From Clostridium bovifaecis (GTDB lineage Bacteria > Bacillota > Clostridia > Clostridiales > Clostridiaceae), in contig CP046522.1 in the NCBI GenBank assembly GCA_009738435.1, forward strand, positions 2,201,249 through 2,265,248: a stretch of 64,000 nt of DNA, given 5' to 3'. Of this stretch, positions 35,532 through 44,848 are shown piece by piece; position 1 is the stretch's first letter, and every line of letters starts with the position of its first letter. The notes under the pieces are model-generated. The model was not told the DNA's origin. It did not search any database and saw only the letters and a list, made by a program, of their open reading frames with translations. Both the position numbers and the translations under genes were made by a program.

Positions 35532-36593
35532 TTACTTATATATTTTAATTATATCTTTAACTAATACCTTTAAAACAGCATAAGTAGGTATGGCTAAGAA
35601 TCCACCTACAAATCCAAATAAAGATATTGATATAATTATTACAAATACAACTGCTAGAGGATGGATCTTTAATCTGTTTCCTATTACATAAGGAGATACA
35701 AAATTCCCCTCAAGCTGTTGTACTACTGTTAAAACTATTAAAACTTTTACTACCATAGGAAGCCCCATAGTCAGCGCAACAAATATCGCTGGCAAAATTC
35801 CTATGAAAGTACCAAGCATAGGTATTATAGAAGTAACCATGGAAATGGTTGCAAGAACTAAAGGATTGCTTATTCCTATAATTTTATATCCTATATACAT
35901 AAGTATTCCTATAACCAAAGAGACTATAAGCTGCCCTGTTATGTATATAGATAAGGTTTCATCTACATCCTTTAAAAGAATCTTAACATTATTTCTGTAA
36001 TCCCTAGGTACTATTTCTAAAAAGCTTTTAAAAAATTTCTTATCGTCCTTTAAAAGATAAAAAAGAACAAACGGTATTAAAATTATTTGACTTCCTATAT
36101 TAGCTATAGCTGAAATTACTCCTCCTGTGTTAACTAATATACTCTTAAATAGTTTTTCTGAGGTCTCTATCAGTTTCTGTTCTATGTTAGCTATAGAGAT
36201 ATAATTAGTGAATTTATTTTCGATTATTCCTCCTGTGCCTTGTCTTGCGCTCCTCAATTGGCTAGGAATATTAGAAAAAAAGCTAGTAAACTGCTCTTTA
36301 ATTGTAGCTCCTCCATACACCGCAACTATTGTTAGAATTAAACCTAAAAAAAGAAAAACAGTTAATATAGCAATGTTTATATTTATATGTTTTTTATTTG
36401 CTAGCACCCTAACCAAGGGACGAAATATATAGTATAGAAGTAGTCCTACAATTATGGATATAAATAAAGCATTCAGTATTACTTTAAAAGGTGTAAGCAG
36501 ATAACTGACCTTGCCCAGTAAATATACAATTGTTAATATCAGAATTGTTCCCACAGAATATCTATAAAACCTGCTATTAAACGGCATGTGCAT
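35532..36593 (-). CDS. AI-2E (PerM/YdbI) family transporter
   Basis: The 353-residue membrane protein has the family pattern of about seven to eight helices with a soluble insertion around 115–150, and the signatures LIPFVLFYLLKDDKKF, IIPMLGTFIGILPAIF and GNRLKIHPLAVVFVIIIS. Members export autoinducer-2 or act as Na+/H+ antiporters; the substrate cannot be told here. It lies 30 nt upstream of larA on the same strand. Start ATG after AAGGAAAGGA. Confidence 0.9.
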   Translation of the reverse strand: MHMPFNSRFYRYSVGTILILTIVYLLGKVSYLLTPFKVILNALFISIIVGLLLYYIFRPLVRVLANKKHININIAILTVFLFLGLILTIVAVYGGATIKEQFTSFFSNIPSQLRSARQGTGGIIENKFTNYISIANIEQKLIETSEKLFKSILVNTGGVISAIANIGSQIILIPFVLFYLLKDDKKFFKSFLEIVPRDYRNNVKILLKDVDETLSIYITGQLIVSLVIGILMYIGYKIIGISNPLVLATISMVTSIIPMLGTFIGILPAIFVALTMGLPMVVKVLIVLTVVQQLEGNFVSPYVIGNRLKIHPLAVVFVIIISISLFGFVGGFLAIPTYAVLKVLVKDIIKIYK

Positions 36594-36694
36594 AAGTCCT
36601 TTCCTTACTTATTTCGATTTACTTCATAAATTATATTATATTGTACACTCAAAATTCACTCTATTCAATTAAATTTTCATTTATTTCTTCTACG

Positions 36695-36735
36695 TAAATA
36701 AGCACCACCCTAAAAGAGATAGTGCTTATTTTTAA
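36695..36735. terminator. Hairpin behind the gene at 36781
   Basis: AAATAAGCAC … GTGCTTATTTTT lies between two minus-strand genes and has A and T tracts. Confidence 0.75.
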
Positions 36736-36780
36736 AAATTATATGATATTGATTCTTGCATTCATTTGAACTTTCTCTTT

Positions 36781-37209
36781 TTATATAAGCTGCATTCTTA
36801 TTTTCATAAAAAGCTCATACATAAAAGTTTGTTCTTCCGTTATGTGCTCTAACAAAGTCTGCCATACCTTATCTTCTTTTCCGTACTTTTTAACCTCTTC
36901 TATAACTGAAAGAGCAAATCTATCATTTGCTAGGAACCTTTCTACAAGTGCTCTAAGCTGCATAATTACCCCATAACTCATATATGGGTTTAACGGCATC
37001 ATCCCACTAACCTCTTTAGTTCTGTTTTTCAATTCACTAAATCGCTTATTTACTTCATCCAACTTTTCTAACACAGATTTAGGCAAGTTTTTATTAGTTA
37101 ACTTTGCAACAGTCTGTATGAAGATTGGATGCTCACTAGAGATATCGCTCCAGAGAGAAAGTTCATTTAGTACACAGCTAATATTATTTACATAAGTGTA
37201 ACAGTACAA
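36781..37209 (-). CDS. Helical DUF2935-like protein (142 aa)
   Basis: The protein is helical with a WSDISSEHPIFI segment and a repeated E–H pattern at the end (HITEEQTFMYELF), as in DUF2935 proteins, whose function is not known. Its start is a TTG seven bases after GGAGG, and no ATG fits better. It lies alone between two terminators. The family call is from memory of the pattern and is moderate. Confidence 0.6.
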   Translation of the reverse strand: MYCYTYVNNISCVLNELSLWSDISSEHPIFIQTVAKLTNKNLPKSVLEKLDEVNKRFSELKNRTKEVSGMMPLNPYMSYGVIMQLRALVERFLANDRFALSVIEEVKKYGKEDKVWQTLLEHITEEQTFMYELFMKIRMQLI

Positions 37210-37292
37210 GAATATCCCTCCATAAAATTACCCCATTAGTAAATATACGCTGCTGAACTCAATATATGTGTATTATTTTAAACTTTTTAAAT

Positions 37293-37327
37293 AAAAGGGC
37301 ATTTTTTAAGAGTAAATGCCCTTTTAT
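37293..37327. terminator. Terminator at the end of structured element copy 2
   Basis: ATAAAAGGGCATTT … AAATGCCCTTTTAT has a strong stem with A and T tracts. On the minus strand it follows DUF1858 and the element. Confidence 0.85.
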
Positions 37328-37331
37328 CTGT

Positions 37332-37464
37332 TTGTCTGATGACTACCTGCCGTAATACTCCCACTTCTATCAAAGTTGGAGATAACGGCAGCTGCGTCCC
37401 TAGATAACGATTTCTAAGCTTAAGGTGGAGTCAAAGCTCCACCTTAAGCCAAGAACTCTGTTTA
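37332..37464 (-). ncRNA. Structured repeat element, copy 2 of 3 (candidate small RNA)
   Basis: It is nearly identical to copy 1, with outer stem CTGCCGT/ACGGCAG, hairpin CTCCCACTT/AAGTTGGAG (one mismatch) and GCTTAAGGTGGAGT/AGCTCCACCTTAAGC. The element starts at the stop codon of the DUF1858 gene, so it would be in that gene's 3' UTR, and a terminator follows. Confidence 0.6.
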
Positions 37465-37650
37465 TTCTTTGTTTAATGCCTCTAATAAAGTATTTAAATC
37501 AATTCCATGCACCATAGCTGCTTCTTCTAGGGTTTCTCCTTGAGATGATGGGCATCCTACACATCCCATTCCAAAGCTCATTAGAACTTCTGCTTTTGAC
37601 ATATCCATTCTAATTATTTCTCCTATTGTCATATTCTTTGTAAATTTCAT
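37462..37650 (-). CDS. DUF1858 domain protein (hybrid-cluster-associated type)
   Basis: The 62-residue protein begins MKFTKNMTIGEIIRMD and has the motif GMGCVGCPSSQGETLEEAAMVHGID in pieces: two Cys (CxxC) followed by a helical domain. Such proteins occur alone or fused to redox and hybrid-cluster proteins; the role is unknown. ATG 37650 is chosen because AAAAGGAG lies before it. The stop codon abuts structured element copy 2. Confidence 0.85.
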   Translation of the reverse strand: MKFTKNMTIGEIIRMDMSKAEVLMSFGMGCVGCPSSQGETLEEAAMVHGIDLNTLLEALNKE

Positions 37651-37755
37651 AATAAAAATCTCCTTTTGCATCTTTTTTATTCTATTCTTATTATATAATT
37701 CCCAAATTACAATATAATAAAAGCTTAAATTTTTCTAATACCTTAAATATATAAA

Positions 37756-37806
37756 TAAAAATAAGCAACTTCTATAGAGGTTGTCTATAAAAGCTGCTTA
37801 TTTTTA
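37756..37806 (-). terminator. Terminator behind the RseC-like gene
   Basis: AAAAATAAGCA … TGCTTATTTTTA with an inner ACTTCTATAG/CTATAGA-like stem closes the gene at 37807. Confidence 0.75.
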
Positions 37807-38232
37807 TTATCCAACGATTTGAGTCATTCGTAAAGTAAACTCTTCTTTTTCAGCAGTTTTTCTGCTGACTTTATTTAAAACCCAGTATGAAATTGCAAGA
37901 GCTCCAACTCCTAATAAAAAGCTTAAAATCTCAGCATTTCCATATCCCAATGAACCAAACACTTTAGTTCCTGCTCCTATTCCAATAGCAAGCATAATTA
38001 GTGGAAAAACATATACCCAAAGAAGCATTTTATTGAAAGCCTTTTGCTGCATTTCAACCTTTACTTGATCCCCTATTTTAGCCCCAAGAGTATTTTCTAT
38101 CTCAGTTGTAACTCCTGGTGAGACGCAGCCTCCCTTACAACTAGCACAGTTATCACCACATCCTGATTTTCTTTTAAATGATACTAATGCATATTCTCCA
38201 CGAATAGAAGTTACGTATCCTGTTTCTGTCAT
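37807..38232 (-). CDS. RseC/MucC-like SoxR-reducing system protein
   Basis: The 141-residue protein begins MTETGYVTSIRGEYALV, has a Cys cluster CGDNCASCKGGC (about residues 23–34) and two membrane helices (about 72–90 and 102–120). This is the RseC layout, found with the Rnf electron-transport complex and thought to help reduce SoxR. In clostridia its partner is unproven. ATG 38232 is chosen because AGGAG lies 9 nt upstream, too near for the earlier starts. Confidence 0.87.
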   Translation of the reverse strand: MTETGYVTSIRGEYALVSFKRKSGCGDNCASCKGGCVSPGVTTEIENTLGAKIGDQVKVEMQQKAFNKMLLWVYVFPLIMLAIGIGAGTKVFGSLGYGNAEILSFLLGVGALAISYWVLNKVSRKTAEKEEFTLRMTQIVG

Positions 38233-38495
38233 ATTCATCAACTCCTAAAAGGTATTCTTACTAACTGATATACTTTACATCTATTATAACATATATTCTT
38301 CAATTTTCTAGGAGTTTGGACATATTTTTTTACATGTATTCTTTTAATATTCCCAAATAATTGTTCTATTAAACTTATCACTATTTTAGAACCTAAACCA
38401 TAGAATATATTAAAGTTAACCTTGTGAAACAAAATTAGTCACCTGAAACAAGATTAAATACTAATTCACTAAATTAAATTTGGGGAGGAAATTTT

Positions 38496-38723
38496 ATGTT
38501 TAAATTAGATAATATACCTGTTGGAAATAATGTTGTGGTTGAAGATCTATCGGCTACTGGAACTTTAAGAGAGAGAATGCTCGCCCTTGGCTTAACTAGG
38601 GGTGTATCAATAGAGGTGGTGAGAAAAGGTCCTTCAGGAGATCCTACAGTTTACAATATTAGGGGTGCCATGATAGCCTTTAGAAAAGAAGAAGCGTCCT
38701 TAGTTTCTGTTATTTATAACTAA
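38496..38723 (+). CDS. feoA: Ferrous iron transport protein FeoA
   Basis: The 75-residue SH3-like protein supports FeoB. It contains LSATGTLRERMLALGLTRG and YNIRGAMIAFRKEEASLVSV, the standard FeoA pattern. Start ATG after GGGGAGG. feoB follows 63 nt downstream, with its own ribosome-binding site. Confidence 0.93.
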   Translation: MFKLDNIPVGNNVVVEDLSATGTLRERMLALGLTRGVSIEVVRKGPSGDPTVYNIRGAMIAFRKEEASLVSVIYN

Positions 38724-38786
38724 GTTATTTTTAAGCAGGGTCCTTCCTGCTTTTATTCTCAATATTGAGCTAGGAGGTCAATTAAA

Positions 38787-40902
38787 ATGGGTTTAACATT
38801 TCAATCCACTAAAAACAATGCTTTAACAGATATATTTAGAATAGATAAAAAAGAAGGTCAATATATAATCGCACTTGCTGGAAACCCTAATACTGGCAAA
38901 AGCACTGTCTTTAATGCTCTAACAGGGCTTCACCAACATACTGGTAACTGGCCTGGTAAAACAGTGATAAATGCAAGAGGAGAGTTTACTCATAAGGGTA
39001 AAGAAAATATCCTGGTGGATCTTCCAGGCACCTATTCTTTATTCGCATCATCTGTGGAAGAAGAGGTAGCAAGAGATTTTATTTGTTTTGGTAATCCTGA
39101 TGCAGTAATAGTAGTTACAGATGCAACCTGCCTTGAAAGAAACTTAAACCTTGTATATCAGGTTATGGAGCTTACTGATAATGTAATATTATGTATAAAC
39201 CTTATAGATGAAGCTAAAAAGAAAAACATAATAGTAGATGGCTTAGGCATAGAGAAAGCTTTGGGTATTCCTGTAGTATTATGCGCCGCTAGAAGCGGTC
39301 TGGGTATAAAGGAACTAAGAGACGCCATTTATAAAATCACTACAGGGCAGGTAAAGCCAAAGCCTAAAACCGTAGAGTATCAAGATTATATAGTGGAGAA
39401 AATAAAGGCTATAGAACCTTCTATTAAGCAAAATGTAAAAGGCATAAGCTCCAGATGGCTTGCTTTGAGGCTTCTAGACAGCGACAGAAAACTAATGGAT
39501 TCTATCTTCGATAATACAGATAAAGAGTTTTTAGAGGAGATAGCAAAAATTACAAACTCATTTAACAACCCTAATAATAGAACAACTATAAGAGATGATA
39601 TTTCACAACAAATTTATAGAAAGGCAGAAGAAATAAGTGATAAATACGTAAAGGAAGATAATGGTAAAGTCCATAGAGATAGAATAATTGATAACTATAT
39701 TACCTCAAAAGCCTTTGGTATACCATTAATGCTTTTAATGTTGGCTGGTGTACTATGGATTACAATTAGTGGAGCAAATATTCCCTCAGCGATAATAGCT
39801 GACTTTCTCTTTGGAATTGAGGATAAGCTCACCTTATGGCTTATTAACAAAAATACCCCTAGCTGGCTTCATGGCCTTCTCATCCTTGGACTATACAGAA
39901 GTTTAGCATGGGTTGTATCTGTAATGCTCCCTCCAATGGCTATATTCTTCCCTCTCTTTACCATACTAGAAGACCTAGGATATTTGCCAAGAGTTGCATT
40001 CAATCTTGACCATCTATTTAAAAAAGCCTGTGCTCATGGAAAACAGTGCCTAACAATGTGTATGGGATTTGGCTGCAATGCTGCGGGTATAATTGCCTGT
40101 AGAATAATAGATTCTCCTCGTGAAAGGCTTATTGCAATTTTGACAAATAACTTTGTGCCTTGTAACGGAAGATTTCCTACCTTAATAGCTATTTCTACTG
40201 TTTTTTTAGTATCCCTATCTAAAGGTGGCTCAAATTTCTTATCGGCTTTATCAGTAACAGTATTAATTGTTATAGGCATCGGTATAACCCTATTGGTATC
40301 CTATAGTTTATCTAAGACCATTTTAAAGGGAGTTCCCTCAACCTTCACTCTTGAATTGCCTCCTTATAGAGTGCCTCAGATTGGAAGAGTTTTATACACT
40401 TCATTAATCGATAGAACGATGTTCGTACTTTGGAGAGCAGTGATTGTTGCAGCTCCAGCTGGTGCCATCACTTGGATACTGGCAAATATATATAGGCGAT
40501 TTAAGTATAATAAGCCATATAGCAAATTTTCTTAATCCTTTTGCACATCTCATTGGGTTAGATGGCTTTATTTTACTGGCGTTTATCCTTGGACTTCCTG
40601 CTAATGAAATAGTGCTGCCAATATTATTAATGTCCTACTTAGCAACAGGCTCTATGATTGAATTTGATAGTATAGAATCCTTAAGAAAAATATTATTAGA
40701 TAATGGCTGGACCTATCTCACTGCTCTCAATACTATGCTGTTTAGTCTTCTTCACTGGCCTTGTGCTACAACATTGTTAACTATAAGAAAAGAAACGGGG
40801 AGCTTAAAATGGACAGTACTCAGTGCAATTATACCAACGACCATAGCAATTGTTGTATGCTTTATAACAACTATAATATTCAGAGCTTTAGGATGGGGGT
40901 AA
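38787..40902 (+). pseudogene. feoB: Ferrous iron transporter FeoB, broken by one frameshift
   Basis: FeoB imports Fe2+ through a membrane domain gated by a GTPase domain. G1 is GNPNTGKST (32–40), G3 DLPGT, G4 NLID; the membrane part holds FGCNAAGIIACRI and PCNGRFPTLI. The first frame ends wrongly after ILANIYRRFKYNKPYSKFS. Adding one TA to the (TA)4 at 40487–40494 continues it as NIYIGDLSIISHIANFLNP to 40902, giving 705 residues, the normal length. The break removes the last two to three helices. It is a real lesion, slippage variation or sequence error. Confidence 0.88.
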
Positions 40903-40918
40903 TTTAATCTAAACTAAA

Positions 40919-40975
40919 AAGTACAGGACAAAGTATAACTATAACCTATGCCCTGTACCCTTATTTATTTTTTTC
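40919..40975. terminator. Hairpin between feoB and the convergent regulator gene
   Basis: GTACAGG (40921–40927) and CCTGTAC (40952–40958) pair across a 24-nt loop, followed by a T-rich tract on the plus strand. It overlaps the end of the regulator gene. Confidence 0.55.
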
Positions 40976-41430
40976 TTCTCTGTATTTGTTAAGCCTTTCA
41001 AGTAAATCAGGATACTCTTGAAAAAAATCCACTAAATCTCTAATGCCATGCAAAATTTCTTTATTTATCGTATGTTCAATTTTTTCTGTTTCCTCTAATA
41101 CTCCCTCATTTATATTTAAAAATCTTAAAATCTTTCAATTAAATTGTGCCGCTTTAAAAGTACTTTTCCTATCTCAACTCCCTTAGCTTCAAGCATGATT
41201 ACTCCATATTTCTCATACTTTATTAACTCTAAGCCTGAAAGCTTTCGCAGCATTTTAGTAACAGATGGCGGCTGTACATTTAGTGCTGCAGCAAGGTCAT
41301 TTACCCTTGTGAACCCATTTTCACGAGTAAGTCTATATATCATTTCCATATAATCCTCTGCAGAAGGAGATAATATATCATTATCCTTTTTCATATATTC
41401 ACTAAACGTAAAGAATTCACTTTCCGACAT
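40961..41430 (-). pseudogene. DtxR/MntR-family metal-dependent regulator, frameshifted
   Basis: The N-terminal winged helix (SAEDYMEMIYRLTRENGFTR, VQPPSVTKMLRKL) and the start of the dimerisation domain (LLKRHNLIERF) are typical of DtxR/MntR/IdeR. The frame stops after IERF. Adding one T to the run at 41127–41130 gives ERFLRFLNINEGVLEETEKI and runs to 40961, for 156 residues, the family length. Intact, it would bind Fe2+ or Mn2+ and probably control the convergent feoAB genes; this is inferred from position. Confidence 0.83.
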
Positions 41431-41654
41431 TATACTCCCACCTTGTATACTTGTTGTAATTTAATTATATTCTTAAATACTATTAAGTATAACTAATCAT
41501 TATATTGTTCATTCTCCAGCTTATGAGACTAAATGCCTTAAGAGCTTAACTTATATATTTTAGCTATCCAATAAAGATTACATACGGTGTGTGGACTCAT
41601 ACTACTGTGTATTCTTTTCCTATTATGTCAAGATGTTATGCACGCAGTATTATG

Positions 41655-43596
41655 CTAATTATTAAAAATAGACTGCATATTTTTTCCTACTGCTTTTAGC
41701 AATTCTTTTGGTAGTTTTTCTACTTGTTCACCAATTATTACACCGTGGGGTTGTTTGTACCCTTCATTCCATATGAAGTTAAAGACCTTTTCATCTTTTT
41801 CACTATTTTTCCCCATTTGAAATGCATATATTTGCACATTTTTACATAACAATTCTTGTACAGCTTCTTTTGCTGATCCCGGAAAGCTTGATGCACCATC
41901 TGTAATTTCAAAGACTATCTTTATTTGTTTTCCATTCTTAAGTTCTCTTTCCTGCATAGAGGTAATTCTATTAGATATTTCTCTAAGGCAGCTTGCATCG
42001 TCAGTTGCTCCACCTGTTGCATTTAGCTTTACTATTGAACGAATTATATCACTTTTTTCTTTTTCCTTCACATTTTTATGATTAAATTCTTTAACATTAT
42101 AATACTTACTGCCAAAAAACCAGGCTTCGCTTAAAACTTCTACTTTTTGATTCAATTGCTCTGCATTGCTTTTCAAATATCGATTAAAATCATCTATTGA
42201 TAGCAATGTCACCGCCAAAGACTTTCTTGCCGCCTCAATTTTTGACGCATTCATTGATCCTGAATTATCTATAACAAAAGAAATCTCTATTCTTTTAGGC
42301 AATATGTCTGTTTGAGGCTCTAGCAAATATCTATTAAAAATCAGGAGATTTTTATAATTTCCCTTTTTTTCAGATTCTACAAAATCGGGATAAGATTTAA
42401 CAAAGCTATCTATATCTATTTTCCCCTTTATTTGGCCATTCTTTTTTACACTTATCTCCTTTTTTGCATTCCCTATCACCTTTCTCCAAAACTGCCGCAT
42501 TTGTTCTCTTTCCGATTTCATTTTATTTGAATAAAATTGAAACAATTGTTGATCCGCTTGGCTAATCCCATAAGGCTCCAAATCTAGCTTTCCTTGTATT
42601 GCATTTTGTACGCTCGCACTTATTTGTTCTTGCTGATCCTCCATTTCTTCTAGAATCTTTTCTGCTTCCTCCTGGGTAGATTCCAGCGAATCTGGTATCT
42701 CATCTATTTTAGATTGTTCAAAAGGATTTTTACTTCTCTTTACTTGCTCCATTTTCTGTGATTTTGATTTATAAAATGACATTTCATCGATTTCTTCTTT
42801 CCACAATTGCTCAAAGATTGGGAAGATAAAAGATCGAATAAATGCATCTCTTTCTATAATTCCTTGATTACTATTTATCTGTCTAACTAATTGATAATAA
42901 ATAAAGTTAAAAAAAGGCTGATTGAAAACCTTTCTATCAAAGGGATTTTCAATACATCCTTCTATCTTAGGATTTATTTTATATAATTCAATAATTAAAA
43001 AACTATTTGCAAAAGCTCTATGTCTAGGCATTTGAGAAATGGACTCAAGGGTCTTACCCGTTTGTTCCATATAAGAAACAATCTTCTTAAAGTTTCTTCA
43101 TCTCTATATATAGGGCACATCTGCAAAACTCTCAGAAATGACGTTTGCTTATCCAATATATATAACAAATCAAGAACTTCTTTTCTTACATAATTAGAAA
43201 TAACCTTTGGTTGGTATGCCTTATCTTTTTCCAGTCCTTCTTTTTTTATCCTAGCTAGGATATAACTTGTCATATGGTCAATTTCTTTCTGCCAATCTTT
43301 TTTCTATTCAAATATTTTTTAGTTTGTTTTTTCCAATCAGGGTATAAGGCTAGCTCATAGTAAATATGCCACATTATTTGATTGTCATCTAATCTTCTAT
43401 CTAAAAAGCTTTCTAAGGGCAAATATAAAATTCCTTTGGAAGGATCTAATAAAAACCTTTGTAATTTTGAATCAGGAATATACATCAAACTAGAATCACC
43501 TGTAAATGTGACTAATGACCTTTGTTCTTTTTGCAAAAATTCTTCGCAATGTTTTTTAGATTCTTCAATTAAAGCTTGTTCATCAAAATCAAACAT
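41655..43596 (-). pseudogene. vWA-domain protein of an AAA+/propeller/vWA operon, two frameshifts
   Basis: Three frames make one gene. The first part begins MFDFDEQALIEESKK; adding an A to the run at 43298–43303 joins it to KKDWQKEIDHMTSYI, and adding an A at 43087–43088 joins that to ETLKKIVSYMEQTG. The restored protein is 647 residues. Its second half has an acidic coiled stretch and a vWA domain with MIDAS DNSGSMNASK and ATGGATDD, so it should bind Mg2+. ATG 43596 follows GGAGG, which overlaps the stop of the propeller gene. vWA proteins commonly partner MoxR-type ATPases such as the one encoded upstream. Confidence 0.82.
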
Positions 43597-43607
43597 ACTC
43601 ATCCCTC

Positions 43608-44846
43608 CTATTGATACAGCGGAAGAACCCACAAGTCTTCTGGTGTATCAATTCGATCAATGTATAACAGGTTTAATTTACCTTCTACATCCATAAGCAA
43701 ATATCTCGAGATGCCTAACTTTAGTGCATTTGTAAAAAAGACATCTTTAATTGCCGCCTCTTCATTTAGATACCAATTTCCAAAATTCTCTTCAAGCAAA
43801 TACAGGATCCCATCTTTACTTAGTATTATCGCTGTGCCTTTTTCAGATTGAACATCAAACAAATTACCTTCTAAATTATTTAATTCTATTTTTACGTTTT
43901 TTTCATCTTCATATAGAGAAAGTATCTTAAGATGTCTTTTATTACCTATTACTATAAGGGAATTGTTTTTACCATTTCCATCTTCTAGGAGCCTAATTTT
44001 CCCTATTTCATCATTTAGAAAATTAATTTTTTCTGTAATAGTAAGTTGTCTATTTTCATATTTGATAAAATATAATTCCCCCACCTTTGTTCCAACTACA
44101 AAATAATCTTTGTTTAGCTTTTCAAATGTAGTCCAATTTGGAATAGTGAAATATATATTTTTATGAAAATCTAAAAGATATTCGTCTTTTTCTTTTTTTA
44201 CTTCCAATAAACTTAACCTTTCTTCTCCATTTTCCACTACAAATAAACCATCATTAATTGCTAAACATCTTCCAAATCCACTAAAATCGCCATCTATTTT
44301 AATACTTTTAACTTTAATCTGTCCCTTAACATTAGATATTTTATCAAAATTATCGCTTGAAAGTAAATATACTCCTCCTCTGACTCCTAAAAGCAAAATC
44401 TCTCTATCATTTAACTTATATATAAAGGAAATTGTCTCTTTTATTTCTTTAATAGGTGGGCTCCACTCTCCTTGAATTTCATTATCATAAGAAAAGTTCT
44501 CTGCAGTATCTATATAAAAAAATTGAACTTTTCCATCTATACTACTTGTAATAAAAAGATTTTCATTAATTCTTAATGCAGCTTGTAAAAAATTATTAAA
44601 ACCAAAAGCTCCCAATTGTCTTATGGGACTTATTCGCATTGAAGTCTTTTTCATATCATTTGCATAAACTCGGTAATATGGAATTAAGTCAGTCAATAAC
44701 TCTTCTTCTATTTGTAAAAGTTTGTATAATTCTTCTTCAAAACCCTCATCTAAAATTCCATTCATTTGACATTTATTTAGCTTTTCTCTTAGAGCTTTAA
44801 CTTGACTCTTAAAATCCTTTCCGTCTACTGACAAATTTATTTCCAT
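43608..44846 (-). CDS. Beta-propeller-like protein of the AAA+/vWA operon
   Basis: The 412-residue protein has a helical N-terminal part (1–75) and then a series of about six to seven repeats of four strands, such as NLFITSSIDGKVQFFYID, YFVVGTKVGELYFIKY and AIILSKDGILYLLEE, typical of a beta-propeller, though no exact WD signature. It lacks a signal peptide. The gene begins 2 nt after the AAA+ stop, with GGAGG inside the end of that gene, and its stop overlaps the ribosome-binding site of the vWA gene. It may be a recognition or scaffold subunit; this is inferred. Confidence 0.75.
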   Translation of the reverse strand: MEINLSVDGKDFKSQVKALREKLNKCQMNGILDEGFEEELYKLLQIEEELLTDLIPYYRVYANDMKKTSMRISPIRQLGAFGFNNFLQAALRINENLFITSSIDGKVQFFYIDTAENFSYDNEIQGEWSPPIKEIKETISFIYKLNDREILLLGVRGGVYLLSSDNFDKISNVKGQIKVKSIKIDGDFSGFGRCLAINDGLFVVENGEERLSLLEVKKEKDEYLLDFHKNIYFTIPNWTTFEKLNKDYFVVGTKVGELYFIKYENRQLTITEKINFLNDEIGKIRLLEDGNGKNNSLIVIGNKRHLKILSLYEDEKNVKIELNNLEGNLFDVQSEKGTAIILSKDGILYLLEENFGNWYLNEEAAIKDVFFTNALKLGISRYLLMDVEGKLNLLYIDRIDTPEDLWVLPLYQ

Positions 44847-44848
44847 TC

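Noticed and set aside
38238..38432. A 64-codon minus-strand frame upstream of feoA
   Set aside because: It has no ribosome-binding site, an unlikely basic/aromatic composition and no recognisable domain; it lies in the feoA promoter region.
38420..38455. CTTGTGAAAC … GAAACAAG as an iron-regulator operator before feoA
   Set aside because: Only 5-bp arms are symmetric, and it matches neither a Fur nor a DtxR/MntR consensus well enough to list as a site.
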